Assembly (NCBI GenBank): GCA_900320235.1
Contig: ONRO01000336.1
Location: 1-18,960 of the forward strand
DNA length: 18,960 nt
Direction of reading: 5' to 3'
Origin: an uncultured Eubacteriales bacterium
GTDB lineage: Bacteria; Bacillota; Clostridia; Oscillospirales; Acutalibacteraceae
Of this stretch, positions 6,976 through 15,028 are shown piece after piece (within the stretch, counting starts at the first letter, position 1; each line of letters starts with the position of its first letter). The notes beneath the pieces were generated by a model. It worked only from the letters and a program-made list of their open reading frames with translations. It searched no databases and was not told the DNA's origin. The position numbers and the translations under genes were made by a program.

Positions 6976-8937
6976 TTATTCTTCATTATCATCATCAGAA
7001 TCAGCATCGACATCTTTATCTGAATGTTTATTTTTCTCTGATTCGCTGAATTCGTCAAGATCATAATCTTCGTCATCATCAGTCTCTTCATCAACAGGGA
7101 TTTCTTTTCCCTCCATCGCACAGATAAACTGTTCGCCGGACATCTTTTCATTCTCAAAGAGGAACTGAGCAACGCTGTGAAGCTCAAATGTATGCTCCTT
7201 CAGTATTTCTTCAGTCTTCTTATAACCGTTGGTGATATATTCCTTTACCTCAGCATCTATCTTTGCAGCGGTTTCCTCAGAATATGTTTTATTATGACCG
7301 AATTCCTTGCCAAGGAAAACTTCTCCGTCATTTGAACCGTAGGTTATCGGACCAAGCTTTTCACTCATTCCGTATTTTGTGATCATTGAGAATACAAGAT
7401 TCGTTGCTCTTTCGATATCATTTGAAGCACCTGTGGATATATCTTCGAGTATAAGTGATTCAGCAACTCGTCCGCCCAGAAGAACTACTATCTCCTCAAG
7501 CATCTCCTTGCGTGAACGGTAACTTCTGTCCTCAGAAGGCAGGGACATAGTAAATCCGCCTGCCATTCCGCGGGGAATAATTGATATCTGATGAACCGGA
7601 TCCTGTGTCGGACAGAAATACGTTGCAATCGCATGACCTGCTTCATGATATGCTGTGAGTTTCTTTTCCTTATCGGTCATTACTCTTGATTTCTTTTCAG
7701 TTCCTACTACAACTTTAATAGTTGCTTCTTCGACCTCACGCATTGTAATAGCCTTGAGATCCTTTCTTGCTGCCAGAAGAGCAGCTTCATTCAGGAGATT
7801 TTCAAGGTCTGCGCCTGTAAAGCCTGCTGTTGACTTTGCTATCGTTCTGAGCTCAACATCAGGTGCAAGAGGCTTACCCTTTGCATGAACTTTGAGTATT
7901 TCTTCTCTGCCCTTGATGTCAGGTCTGCCGACGATTACCTGTCTGTCAAATCTGCCCGGACGCATAAGCGCAGGATCAAGAATGTCAGGTCTGTTTGTTG
8001 CTGCAATCATTATTACGCCTTCGTTTGCGCCGAAACCATCCATCTCGACAAGCAGCTGGTTAAGCGTCTGTTCACGTTCATCGTGTCCGCCGCCAAGACC
8101 TGCACCTCTTTGTCTGCCCACAGCATCTATCTCATCGATAAAAATAATACAAGGTGAGTTTTTCTTTGCCTGATCAAAAAGATCTCTTACTCTTGATGCA
8201 CCGACGCCGACAAACATTTCTACAAAATCAGAACCGGAAATTGAGAAAAACTCAACACCTGCTTCACCGGCTACTGCTCTTGCAAGAAGAGTTTTACCTG
8301 TACCGGGAGGGCCTACAAGGAGTACACCCTTAGGTATTCTTGCTCCGAGTTCATTATACTTTTTAGGATCTTTGAGGAATTCAACTATTTCTCTGAGCTC
8401 TTCCTTTTCTTCATCTGCACCAGCAACATCTGCAAATGTGGTTTTACGCTTTTCATCGCTGACGCTTTTTATTTTAGCCTTGCCAAAGCTCATTGACTTT
8501 CCGGCATCTCCGAAGCCGCCTGACAGACGCCTCATAAAATACAGCCATACTATTACAAACAATATGATAAGTACAACTTCAGGCAGGAGACTGAGCCAGA
8601 AAGAATTGTCTGTTGCCTGTTTCCAGTTGAATTTCATCGGTTCTTCGGCAGTCTTGTTATAGTTTTCAACATAAGGATCTATCGCTTCAAGAAACAGAGA
8701 TACGCTTGCAACTTTTGTATCAATTTTCTTGTCATCTGTCTTTGTGATTGAAAGATCACCTGTACCGAAATCAAGGTTATATTCCTTGACCTTGTTATCC
8801 TTAAACAGATAAATTATCTCTGAGGTCGGTTTTTCATCCTTCGGCTGTATCGAAAAGAAAATCGAAACAATGATTATGAGAAGTATCGGAATTCCGAGAT
8901 AAATAATAAGATTGCGGATTGTTTTCTTGTTATCCAA
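6976..8937 (-). CDS. ftsH: ATP-dependent zinc metalloprotease FtsH
   Basis: FtsH is a membrane-anchored hexameric AAA+ protease that degrades membrane proteins and some soluble regulators. The 653-residue product has a first membrane helix at about 8-29, an extracytoplasmic domain, and a second helix at about 114-135. The AAA module has Walker A GPPGTGKT at 209-216, Walker B IIFIDE at 264-269 and the second region of homology near 315-332. The protease site HEAGH is at 431-435, and the third zinc-ligand region is around SNDIERAT. The last roughly 35 residues are strongly acidic. The start is TTG at 8937, with AAAAGGAG at 8948-8955 and a 10-nt spacer; the next Met is residue 101, far too late. 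The gene follows tilS-hpt, as in Bacillus. Confidence 0.97.
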   Translation of the reverse strand: MDNKKTIRNLIIYLGIPILLIIIVSIFFSIQPKDEKPTSEIIYLFKDNKVKEYNLDFGTGDLSITKTDDKKIDTKVASVSLFLEAIDPYVENYNKTAEEPMKFNWKQATDNSFWLSLLPEVVLIILFVIVWLYFMRRLSGGFGDAGKSMSFGKAKIKSVSDEKRKTTFADVAGADEEKEELREIVEFLKDPKKYNELGARIPKGVLLVGPPGTGKTLLARAVAGEAGVEFFSISGSDFVEMFVGVGASRVRDLFDQAKKNSPCIIFIDEIDAVGRQRGAGLGGGHDEREQTLNQLLVEMDGFGANEGVIMIAATNRPDILDPALMRPGRFDRQVIVGRPDIKGREEILKVHAKGKPLAPDVELRTIAKSTAGFTGADLENLLNEAALLAARKDLKAITMREVEEATIKVVVGTEKKSRVMTDKEKKLTAYHEAGHAIATYFCPTQDPVHQISIIPRGMAGGFTMSLPSEDRSYRSRKEMLEEIVVLLGGRVAESLILEDISTGASNDIERATNLVFSMITKYGMSEKLGPITYGSNDGEVFLGKEFGHNKTYSEETAAKIDAEVKEYITNGYKKTEEILKEHTFELHSVAQFLFENEKMSGEQFICAMEGKEIPVDEETDDDEDYDLDEFSESEKNKHSDKDVDADSDDDNEE

Positions 8938-8961
8938 GCAATGGTCACTCCTTTTAGTTTT

Positions 8962-8967
8962 ATTATA
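8962..8967 (-). promoter_or_regulatory. Perfect -10 element before ftsH, no -35
   Basis: TATAAT reads leftward at 8962-8967. The hexamer 17 nt upstream (GACGCT, 8985-8990) does not resemble TTGACA. If used, transcription would begin near 8955 and give a very short leader. The missing -35 together with the inverted repeats immediately upstream fits an activator-dependent promoter, but use is unproven. Confidence 0.4.
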
Positions 8968-8996
8968 AGCAAGTTTTAATAATAAGCGTCTTTACC

Positions 8997-9043
8997 TATC
9001 AGATACAGATCATTTCAGCTCTGATAAGCTTTCATACTGAAAT
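8997..9043 (-). promoter_or_regulatory. Two interleaved 7-bp inverted repeats upstream of ftsH
   Basis: On the minus strand the order is ATTTCAG (9037-9043), TATCAGA (9020-9026), CTGAAAT (9012-9018), TCTGATA (8997-9003). Each pair is perfectly complementary and the pairs interlock, with 10-, 1- and 8-nt connectors. As RNA this has the geometry of an H-type pseudoknot or of two exclusive hairpins. As DNA it is a compound operator just upstream of the ftsH -10 region. Confidence 0.45.
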
Positions 9044-9057
9044 TAAATGAAAATAGT

Positions 9058-9597
9058 TCATTTATCATAAACCTCCGGTTTTAAAACACCGACATACGGA
9101 AGGTTTCTGTATTTTTCAGCATAATCAAGTCCATATCCAACAATAAAAACATCATCTATCGTAAAGCCTTTATAATCGGCAATTATATTTTCTGTCCTTC
9201 GTGAAGGCTTGTCAAACAGTGTACAGATCCTGACTGATGCCGGAGAACTGGACTCAAGATATTCCTTTATGTATGAAAGAGTATTCCCGGTATCAAGAAT
9301 ATCCTCTACAAGAATAACATCTTTTCCGGAGATTTCCTCGGTGATATCCTTAGTAATCTTTACATTTCCTGATGACTTAGTACCGCTGCCGTAACTTGAT
9401 GCCGCCATGAAATCCATAGTACAGTCAATCTCAAGCCTTCTGAAAAGATCAGAAAAAAATAATACACATCCCTTTAAAATACCAATTACAACAACCTTCC
9501 TGCCTTTGTAATCATTATTGATCTCCAACGCCAGTCTGTCACATACTTCAGATAGCTGCTGTTGGGAATAAACTATTCTTTCAACATCCTTATGCAT
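9058..9597 (-). CDS. hpt: Hypoxanthine phosphoribosyltransferase
   Basis: This enzyme salvages hypoxanthine (often also guanine) to IMP/GMP using PRPP. The 179-residue length is typical. Visible signatures are LKG at 41-43, the PRPP-binding loop VILVEDILDTGNTL at 94-107, and the purine-binding end with DYKGFTIDDVFIVGYGLDY at 141-159. The ATG at 9597 lies 4 nt after the tilS stop, and its ribosome site (AAAGGAG) is inside the last tilS codons, so the two are co-translated. The tilS-hpt-ftsH order is conserved in Bacillus, where TilS and HprT have been reported to act together on ftsH transcription. Confidence 0.96.
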   Translation of the reverse strand: MHKDVERIVYSQQQLSEVCDRLALEINNDYKGRKVVVIGILKGCVLFFSDLFRRLEIDCTMDFMAASSYGSGTKSSGNVKITKDITEEISGKDVILVEDILDTGNTLSYIKEYLESSSPASVRICTLFDKPSRRTENIIADYKGFTIDDVFIVGYGLDYAEKYRNLPYVGVLKPEVYDK

Positions 9598-9601
9598 CGG
9601 A

Positions 9602-10993
9602 TCATTCTCCTTTATTACTCAGATCAGTGATATTGATCCTCAGAAAACAATTTGTTTTCTTTCCTGCAAGATAACCCTCAGAAAAACCGATTCCTTCTAT
9701 CCAGATTATATCATGTCCGCTTGCGAGAACTAATATTCTGTTACGTCTTTCTGCAGGTATCTTCATTTCATTGAAAAGCTTTTTCAGACTTTTAGAAAAT
9801 CCCCTGCCCGGAAGTCTGAAACGATCGCCTTCGCTGCGATATCTGAAAACAGCTTCGTTATCTATTGTATCATAATCCGCCCGATTATTAAACATAATTT
9901 TAATATTTTTTTCAGGGCAATTTTCAGCCTTGTTTATTTCGGTCAGTGAATACTTTTCAAGTGAAATTTTTTTGTTATTTATAACAACCCCATTTCCCTG
10001 TAAAAATGGTACAGAAATATTATCCTGTGTTATACTGCCGCTTTTTTCTATTATACGCAGATAACCCTGCTTTGAAACAGCAAAAATATTTCCTTTTATC
10101 TGAACAGCACCGCTGCGGGTGCAGATATCTCTTACAAGTGCAATATGTACAGCCTCGGGAATGACTCCGAATGGCTCAAGAAGAATTGCTATTACCCTTG
10201 AAAAAACTGCTTCATCTGCTCTGTAAAGTATATCAGCTTTATATAAATTATCATCAGGAGAGCTTTCAGATGCAGATTTTATGAGCTTTTCAGCACTGCT
10301 GTCAAGGTGTTTTACATTACAGATCAGATTTTCTGTCATTCTTGTAATAGTTTTTTCAATAGCAGGATTGATTTCCTTAAGTACAGGCACAACCTTATGT
10401 CTGAGCTTATTCCTTGAATATTCATCAGTTAAATTCGTGCTGTCTGTAACATAATTAAGCTCATTTTTTCTGCAGTATTTTTCTATCTCGTCCCTTTCAA
10501 CTGTGATAAGTGGGCGAATAATTCTGCCTCTGACAGGCGGTATTCCACACAATCCTTTTATTCCACTGCCTCTTGCGAGATTAAACAGAACCGTTTCTAC
10601 ATTATCAGATGCTGTGTGAGCTGTTGCAATTTTTGCATTATACTGCTCAGCGGTTTTTTCAAAAAAATCGTATCTGATATCCCTTGCAGTCTTTTCTATG
10701 CTTTCATGTCGTTTTTCAGCCTCTTGTGGAACATTTATTTTCAGAAGTCTGAATTCTGCGCCAAGCTCTATGGCAAGATTACGGGAAAATTCTTCATCCC
10801 TGTCAGCTTCATCTCCTCTTATCATATGATTAACATGACATGCAATCAGAGTAAGAGAAAAGTCATCTTTTACAGATGAAAGAAAATGAATCAAAGCACA
10901 GGAATCAGCTCCGCCTGAAAGGCCGACAACAACTGTATCTCCTTTTGAAAGCATATTATATTTACTAATTGTTTCTTTAATTTTATTCTCCAC
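9602..10993 (-). CDS. tilS: tRNA(Ile)-lysidine synthase
   Basis: TilS attaches lysine to C34 of tRNA-Ile(CAU), changing its identity to read AUA codons; it is essential in most bacteria. The N-terminal PP-loop SGGADS is at 26-31, followed by the N-type ATPase region (CHVNHMIRG, then TAHTASDNVET and NLARGSGIKGLCGIPP). The C-terminal half has the TilS substrate-binding domains, ending with a RFRLPGRGFSKSLKKLF element. The length of 463 residues is normal. The start is GTG at 10993, within the dnaB end (11-nt overlap), with AGGAG 7 nt upstream. That overlap implies translational coupling to dnaB. Confidence 0.96.
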   Translation of the reverse strand: MENKIKETISKYNMLSKGDTVVVGLSGGADSCALIHFLSSVKDDFSLTLIACHVNHMIRGDEADRDEEFSRNLAIELGAEFRLLKINVPQEAEKRHESIEKTARDIRYDFFEKTAEQYNAKIATAHTASDNVETVLFNLARGSGIKGLCGIPPVRGRIIRPLITVERDEIEKYCRKNELNYVTDSTNLTDEYSRNKLRHKVVPVLKEINPAIEKTITRMTENLICNVKHLDSSAEKLIKSASESSPDDNLYKADILYRADEAVFSRVIAILLEPFGVIPEAVHIALVRDICTRSGAVQIKGNIFAVSKQGYLRIIEKSGSITQDNISVPFLQGNGVVINNKKISLEKYSLTEINKAENCPEKNIKIMFNNRADYDTIDNEAVFRYRSEGDRFRLPGRGFSKSLKKLFNEMKIPAERRNRILVLASGHDIIWIEGIGFSEGYLAGKKTNCFLRINITDLSNKGE

Positions 10994-12356
10994 GGCTCAG
11001 CTCCTGTGAAGTAAAGCGCATAAATTCACCCTGCCAATGAAGCGGAACAGATCTTGTTTCACCATGACGGTTTTTGGCAACAATACACTGACCGCTGTTC
11101 AAATCAACTTCTTCGGGATTATTTCCGCTTTTTGTACTCTGATAATAACCTTCTCTGTATAGAAAAAGAACAATATCTGCATCCTGCTCGATAGATCCTG
11201 AATCTCTCAGGTCAGAAAGCTGTGGTTCATGTTCTGCTCTCTGCTCACTCGCTCTTGAAAGCTGTGATAGAGTTATTACCGGAACATTGAATTCCTTTGC
11301 CATTATCTTAAGATTTCTTGTAATTTCAGATATTTCCTGAACACGGTTATCTATTCTTCTTGAAGCAGACATGAGCTGAAGATAATCTATTATTATAAGA
11401 TCAACATATTTTAGTCTGCGTATCTTTGCTTTCATTTCAGGCACGGTTATTCCGGGGGTATCATCAAGATACATCTCAGTTTTACTGAGAATATCTCCGG
11501 CTTCAATCAGTCTTGTCCATTCATCACCACTAAGCTTGCCTGTCCTGAGCTTTGTTCCCTCGATAAGACCTTCGGTGGATAGCAGTCTTGAAGCAAGCTG
11601 TTCCTTTGACATTTCAAGCGAGAAAAATGCTACACGCTTCTTTGCTTTTACAGCTACATGACGGGCGATATTCAGAGCAAAACTTGTTTTTCCCATACCA
11701 GGACGTGCGGCAAGCAGTATAAGGTCAGATCTGTTCAGACCTGTGATTGTCCGGTCAAGATCTGATATTCCTGTGGGAAGTGCTTTATATGCATCACTGT
11801 CAGGAGAATTCAGAAGATCAAGACGATCAAATGTCTCAAGGATAACATTATTAATCCTTTCAAGGCCTTTTACATTCTTATCATCTCTGATGTCGAATAT
11901 TCTCTGCTCTGCAGAATCGATTAGCTTTTCAACATTATCATTTGGAGCTGCTGCGTCATCTATTACCTCTCTTGAAGCAATAATCAGACTTCGTACCAGG
12001 TACTTTTCCTTGACGATATTACAATAATCAGGTACCCTTGACAAAGAAGGAACAATATTCGCCAACTGCATCATATAACCCTTAATATTTGCTTCGTCAA
12101 AATTTTTTTCACTTCTGAGCTGTTCGAGAACCATTACAAAATCAACAGGTTTACTCACAGTAAACAAATCGATCATAGCTCTGTAAATAGCCTTATGGTT
12201 TGAAAGATAGAAATAATCTGGAGTAGGCAGAATTTCCATCACTGTCATCAGAGAATCTGAGTTAAGAAGAACAGAGCCAAGAACAGCCTGTTCAGCTTCA
12301 GCGCTGTATGGAAGATTCAGACCATCAACAGATACAACAGGCATATTATCGCTCAT
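10983..12356 (-). CDS. dnaB: Replicative DNA helicase
   Basis: This is the hexameric 5'-3' helicase of the replication fork (called DnaC in Bacillus). The 457-residue product has the N-terminal signature LPYSAEAEQAVLGS at 15-28, a helical N-domain and linker, then a RecA-like core with Walker A ARPGMGKT near 215, LIIIDYLQLM as Walker B, and SQLSRASEQR with LRDSGSIEQDADIV near the C-terminus. No intein interrupts it. The ATG at 12356 has only a distant AAGGG (about 13 nt), and an in-frame stop four codons upstream excludes a longer form. It follows rplI, as in Bacillus. Confidence 0.97.
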   Translation of the reverse strand: MSDNMPVVSVDGLNLPYSAEAEQAVLGSVLLNSDSLMTVMEILPTPDYFYLSNHKAIYRAMIDLFTVSKPVDFVMVLEQLRSEKNFDEANIKGYMMQLANIVPSLSRVPDYCNIVKEKYLVRSLIIASREVIDDAAAPNDNVEKLIDSAEQRIFDIRDDKNVKGLERINNVILETFDRLDLLNSPDSDAYKALPTGISDLDRTITGLNRSDLILLAARPGMGKTSFALNIARHVAVKAKKRVAFFSLEMSKEQLASRLLSTEGLIEGTKLRTGKLSGDEWTRLIEAGDILSKTEMYLDDTPGITVPEMKAKIRRLKYVDLIIIDYLQLMSASRRIDNRVQEISEITRNLKIMAKEFNVPVITLSQLSRASEQRAEHEPQLSDLRDSGSIEQDADIVLFLYREGYYQSTKSGNNPEEVDLNSGQCIVAKNRHGETRSVPLHWQGEFMRFTSQELSRGE

Positions 12357-12389
12357 TATTAAACATCATCCCTTCTTTAAATAACGACA

Positions 12390-12418
12390 ACAGATTTGAG
12401 AGCATGTCCCAAATCTGT
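12390..12418 (-). other. Strong stem-loop between rplI and dnaB
   Basis: ACAGATTTGAGA (12390-12401) pairs with TCCCAAATCTGT (12407-12418) around a 5-nt loop: 12 base pairs, one of them G-U in the minus-strand RNA. No U-tract follows on the minus strand. It fills most of the 73-nt gap and is likely a processing site or attenuator that sets L9 and DnaB levels apart; this role is inferred. Confidence 0.5.
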
Positions 12419-12429
12419 CTAAGTCTGAA

Positions 12430-12885
12430 TTATTTTGTTTCTTCCTCGGTTACCATAACTTTAAGCTTTGCGGATACACCTGTATAGAGCTTTACCTCAC
12501 AATTATAGGTTCCGAATGATTTGATATCACTGTCAAGAACTATCTTTCTCTTATCAACTGTAATGTTATATTTGTTTTTAAGCTCTGCTGCAATTTCCTT
12601 GCTTGTAACTGAACCGAACAGCTTTCCTCCCTTACCGGCTTTACCGATAATAGTGATAGTCTGATCATTAAGCTTTTCAGCATTTGCCTTTGCCTGTGCA
12701 GTTTCAGTCTCTATCTTGTATTTTTTTGACTGCTCTGCATTTTTAAGCTCGTTCAGCGCCTGAGCATCCGCCTCTCTTGCAAGTTTTCTCGGAAAAAGAA
12801 AATTTCTTGCATATCCGTCTGATACATTAACAAGCTCTCCCTTTTTTCCTGTTCCTTTGATATCCTGTAAAAGTACTACCTTCAT
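12430..12885 (-). CDS. rplI: 50S ribosomal protein L9
   Basis: L9 binds 23S rRNA at the base of the L1 stalk and helps maintain reading frame. The 151-residue product has the N-terminal signature MKVVLLQDIKGTGKKGEL followed by VSDGYARNFLFP (21-32), a long connecting helix (about 40-75) and the C-terminal domain containing GKLFGSVTSKEIA. The length is typical. The ATG at 12885 has GGGAG 10 nt upstream. The rplI gene sits between gdpP and dnaB rather than in the rpsF-ssb-rpsR operon, an arrangement shared with Bacillus. Confidence 0.98.
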   Translation of the reverse strand: MKVVLLQDIKGTGKKGELVNVSDGYARNFLFPRKLAREADAQALNELKNAEQSKKYKIETETAQAKANAEKLNDQTITIIGKAGKGGKLFGSVTSKEIAAELKNKYNITVDKRKIVLDSDIKSFGTYNCEVKLYTGVSAKLKVMVTEEETK

Positions 12886-12918
12886 TGTGTTTATTCTCCC
12901 TTTTCTTTTTTATTTTCG

Positions 12919-12960
12919 GGCGATCTTCGCCGCTCGACTTCATCCGGCATCAAAGGCCGG
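12919..12960 (-). other. Two small GC hairpins in the gdpP-rplI gap
   Basis: The 103-nt gap holds CCGGC/GCCGG (12944-12960, 7-nt loop) and GGCGA/TCGCC (12919-12931, 3-nt loop). Each is a 5-bp stem within an A/T-rich setting and neither has a U-tract. They lie in the probable rplI leader; an autoregulatory L9 site is possible but nothing recognisable supports it. Confidence 0.3.
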
Positions 12961-12988
12961 TACATAATTGCTATATGTTATTTACTGA

Positions 12989-14986
12989 TCAACCGGTTTT
13001 TACCTCTGTTTTTTTGGAATTGCTGTCTTCCTTTTTATTGATCTCAAGATCATTTATTATTGAAATCAGACGCTCTCTGGCTTCTTCCTGGCTTACGCCT
13101 TCAAGCTGACATGCTGCCATTGTCTGATGTCCGCCGCCGCCAAGCGCTTCCATTATCACCTGTACATTAAGATCTCCAAGAGAACGTGCTGAAATATTGA
13201 TAGTTTTTCCTGTTTTATACATTACAAATGAAGCTTTTACGTTTTCTATTCCTAAAAGCTCATCTGCTGCCTGTGCTGAAGCAATCCTGATATCAGGCGT
13301 ATTGGTATCTGCACAGGCTATTGCACAGTAATTGAAGATTTCAGCATCACTGACAAGCTTATACTTGACCTTATATGTATCGATAGAGTTAGAGAATAGT
13401 CTCTTGACCTCTACCGTATCGGCACCATTACTTTTCAGAAATGCTGCTGCTTCAAAGGTTCTTACACCGGTTCTTAGTACAAAATTCTTTGTATCGAGCA
13501 TGATTCCGGAAAGCAATGCTTCACTCTCAAGACGGCTGAGAGAACAGTCGCCGAGATACTGTACAAGTTCTGCAGTCATTTCACATGCAGATGATGCATA
13601 AGGTTCGTGGTAAAATACTACCGCATTATCAATATGGTTTACCATCATTCTGTGATGATCAATAACTACAACTTTTTTACATTTTTCATAAACAGCTTTT
13701 GACTCTACAAAATTCGGCGAATGAGTATCTACAATAATCAGTAACGTATGATCATCAATCATATCGTAGGCTTCCATTTCGTTTTTGAAAATGCTTTCAA
13801 AGCCTGCTTTTTCAAAACTCTTTACCAGAGGCTTTGCCAGTGTCTGCTGTCTGTCAATACAAATATACGCATTTCTGTGCAGACCTTTTACAACAGCACT
13901 CCACATTCCGATACAAGCGCCCACACTGTCAAGATCAGAATATCTGTGACCCATTATTATTACATTACTGCTGTTATTGACATGGTTTGTCAGCGTTGCT
14001 GCAATTACTCTTGTCCTTACTTTATCACGTTTTTCAATACCCTTTGAAAGACCGCCGAAAAACTGATAGGCTTCGTTTTTCTTTACAGCTGCCTGATCTC
14101 CTCCTCGGCCGAGAGCCATTTCCAGAGCCTGACGTGCCCACATCTCGCTTTCCTTGAAGCTGCCGGCACCTCTTCCGACACCGATTGAAATAGTAGCATT
14201 TATCCTGTCGTCAATCTCAATTTGTCTGATCTCTTCAAGTATCTTGAATTTCTCATCAATAAACTGCTTGATATTTCTGTCTTCAAATACTGCGAGATAC
14301 CTTCCCCCGGAAAGCTTTTTATAAAAGCCCTTTGTTTTTGACACCCATCCGGCAATCGCTTTTTCAACAAGCACCTTTATCCGGCTTGCCTCGCCCTCTT
14401 CACTGTCACGCTCAAGTTCATCCTTGTTATCAAATGCAATGAGTGCGACAGCCGGTCTTGAATCAAGAAATTCATCTGAATTTACCTTATAGGTATCATC
14501 ATCAACGAAATAGACTAACAGACTTTCGCCTGATCTTACTGCAAATGCGATATACCATTTTCCATTAATAAAGGTATCTGTGCCATTCTCATTGAAGAGA
14601 GAATCAGGATTGCTGTCTGACAGAAATTTTTCAATAAAATCGCCTGTCGGATCTTCATCGCTGATAAGATTCTTTTTGAAAATGTCATTGACTATCACTA
14701 TTTCGTTATTCTCACCAAGAACAGCCACTGGCATTGCTATACTGTTGATTCGTTCTATATCAACATCTTCCGCTGAATTTGCAGCATCTGTGACGATCTT
14801 TGTGAGATATTTCTTATAATTCATCATGCTTACAAAAACAGCCGCAAGAGCTGCAATTGCAAAAATCAGCTCAGCGACAAATATATAATGATCCCACCAG
14901 TATGATACAAGTGCCATTATAAACATTGCCACTGTCAGAATAACAAACAAGGGTGTTATAAATATGCTGTTTTTTCTTTTACCCAT
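12989..14986 (-). CDS. gdpP: Cyclic-di-AMP phosphodiesterase GdpP
   Basis: GdpP hydrolyses c-di-AMP to pApA, controlling potassium and osmolyte transport, wall homeostasis and beta-lactam tolerance. The 665-residue product has two N-terminal membrane helices (about 10-30 and 35-56), a PAS-like domain (about 75-165) and a degenerate GGDEF domain (about 175-305; the GGDEF motif is replaced, with VFEDRN at 233-238). The DHH/DHHA1 module has GHRYSDLDSVGA (H347, D351, D353), VDTHS (D420), DHH (443-445) and GGGGHQ near residue 628. The catalytic residues appear intact. The ATG at 14986 has no clear ribosome site (only weak GAAGAAG and CAGG upstream), and an in-frame TAG nine codons earlier excludes a longer form, so translation may be weak or coupled to rnjA 42 nt away. 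Confidence 0.95.
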   Translation of the reverse strand: MGKRKNSIFITPLFVILTVAMFIMALVSYWWDHYIFVAELIFAIAALAAVFVSMMNYKKYLTKIVTDAANSAEDVDIERINSIAMPVAVLGENNEIVIVNDIFKKNLISDEDPTGDFIEKFLSDSNPDSLFNENGTDTFINGKWYIAFAVRSGESLLVYFVDDDTYKVNSDEFLDSRPAVALIAFDNKDELERDSEEGEASRIKVLVEKAIAGWVSKTKGFYKKLSGGRYLAVFEDRNIKQFIDEKFKILEEIRQIEIDDRINATISIGVGRGAGSFKESEMWARQALEMALGRGGDQAAVKKNEAYQFFGGLSKGIEKRDKVRTRVIAATLTNHVNNSSNVIIMGHRYSDLDSVGACIGMWSAVVKGLHRNAYICIDRQQTLAKPLVKSFEKAGFESIFKNEMEAYDMIDDHTLLIIVDTHSPNFVESKAVYEKCKKVVVIDHHRMMVNHIDNAVVFYHEPYASSACEMTAELVQYLGDCSLSRLESEALLSGIMLDTKNFVLRTGVRTFEAAAFLKSNGADTVEVKRLFSNSIDTYKVKYKLVSDAEIFNYCAIACADTNTPDIRIASAQAADELLGIENVKASFVMYKTGKTINISARSLGDLNVQVIMEALGGGGHQTMAACQLEGVSQEEARERLISIINDLEINKKEDSNSKKTEVKTG

Positions 14987-15028
14987 ACCTGAACACCAAC
15001 TTCTTCGCTGCTACTTTAACAGCGTCTT

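Noticed and set aside
6786..7187. 133-codon minus-strand frame at the end of ftsH
   Set aside because: It overlaps the ftsH end in another frame, the product is low-complexity Met/Lys/Ile-rich, and it crosses the intergenic hairpins.
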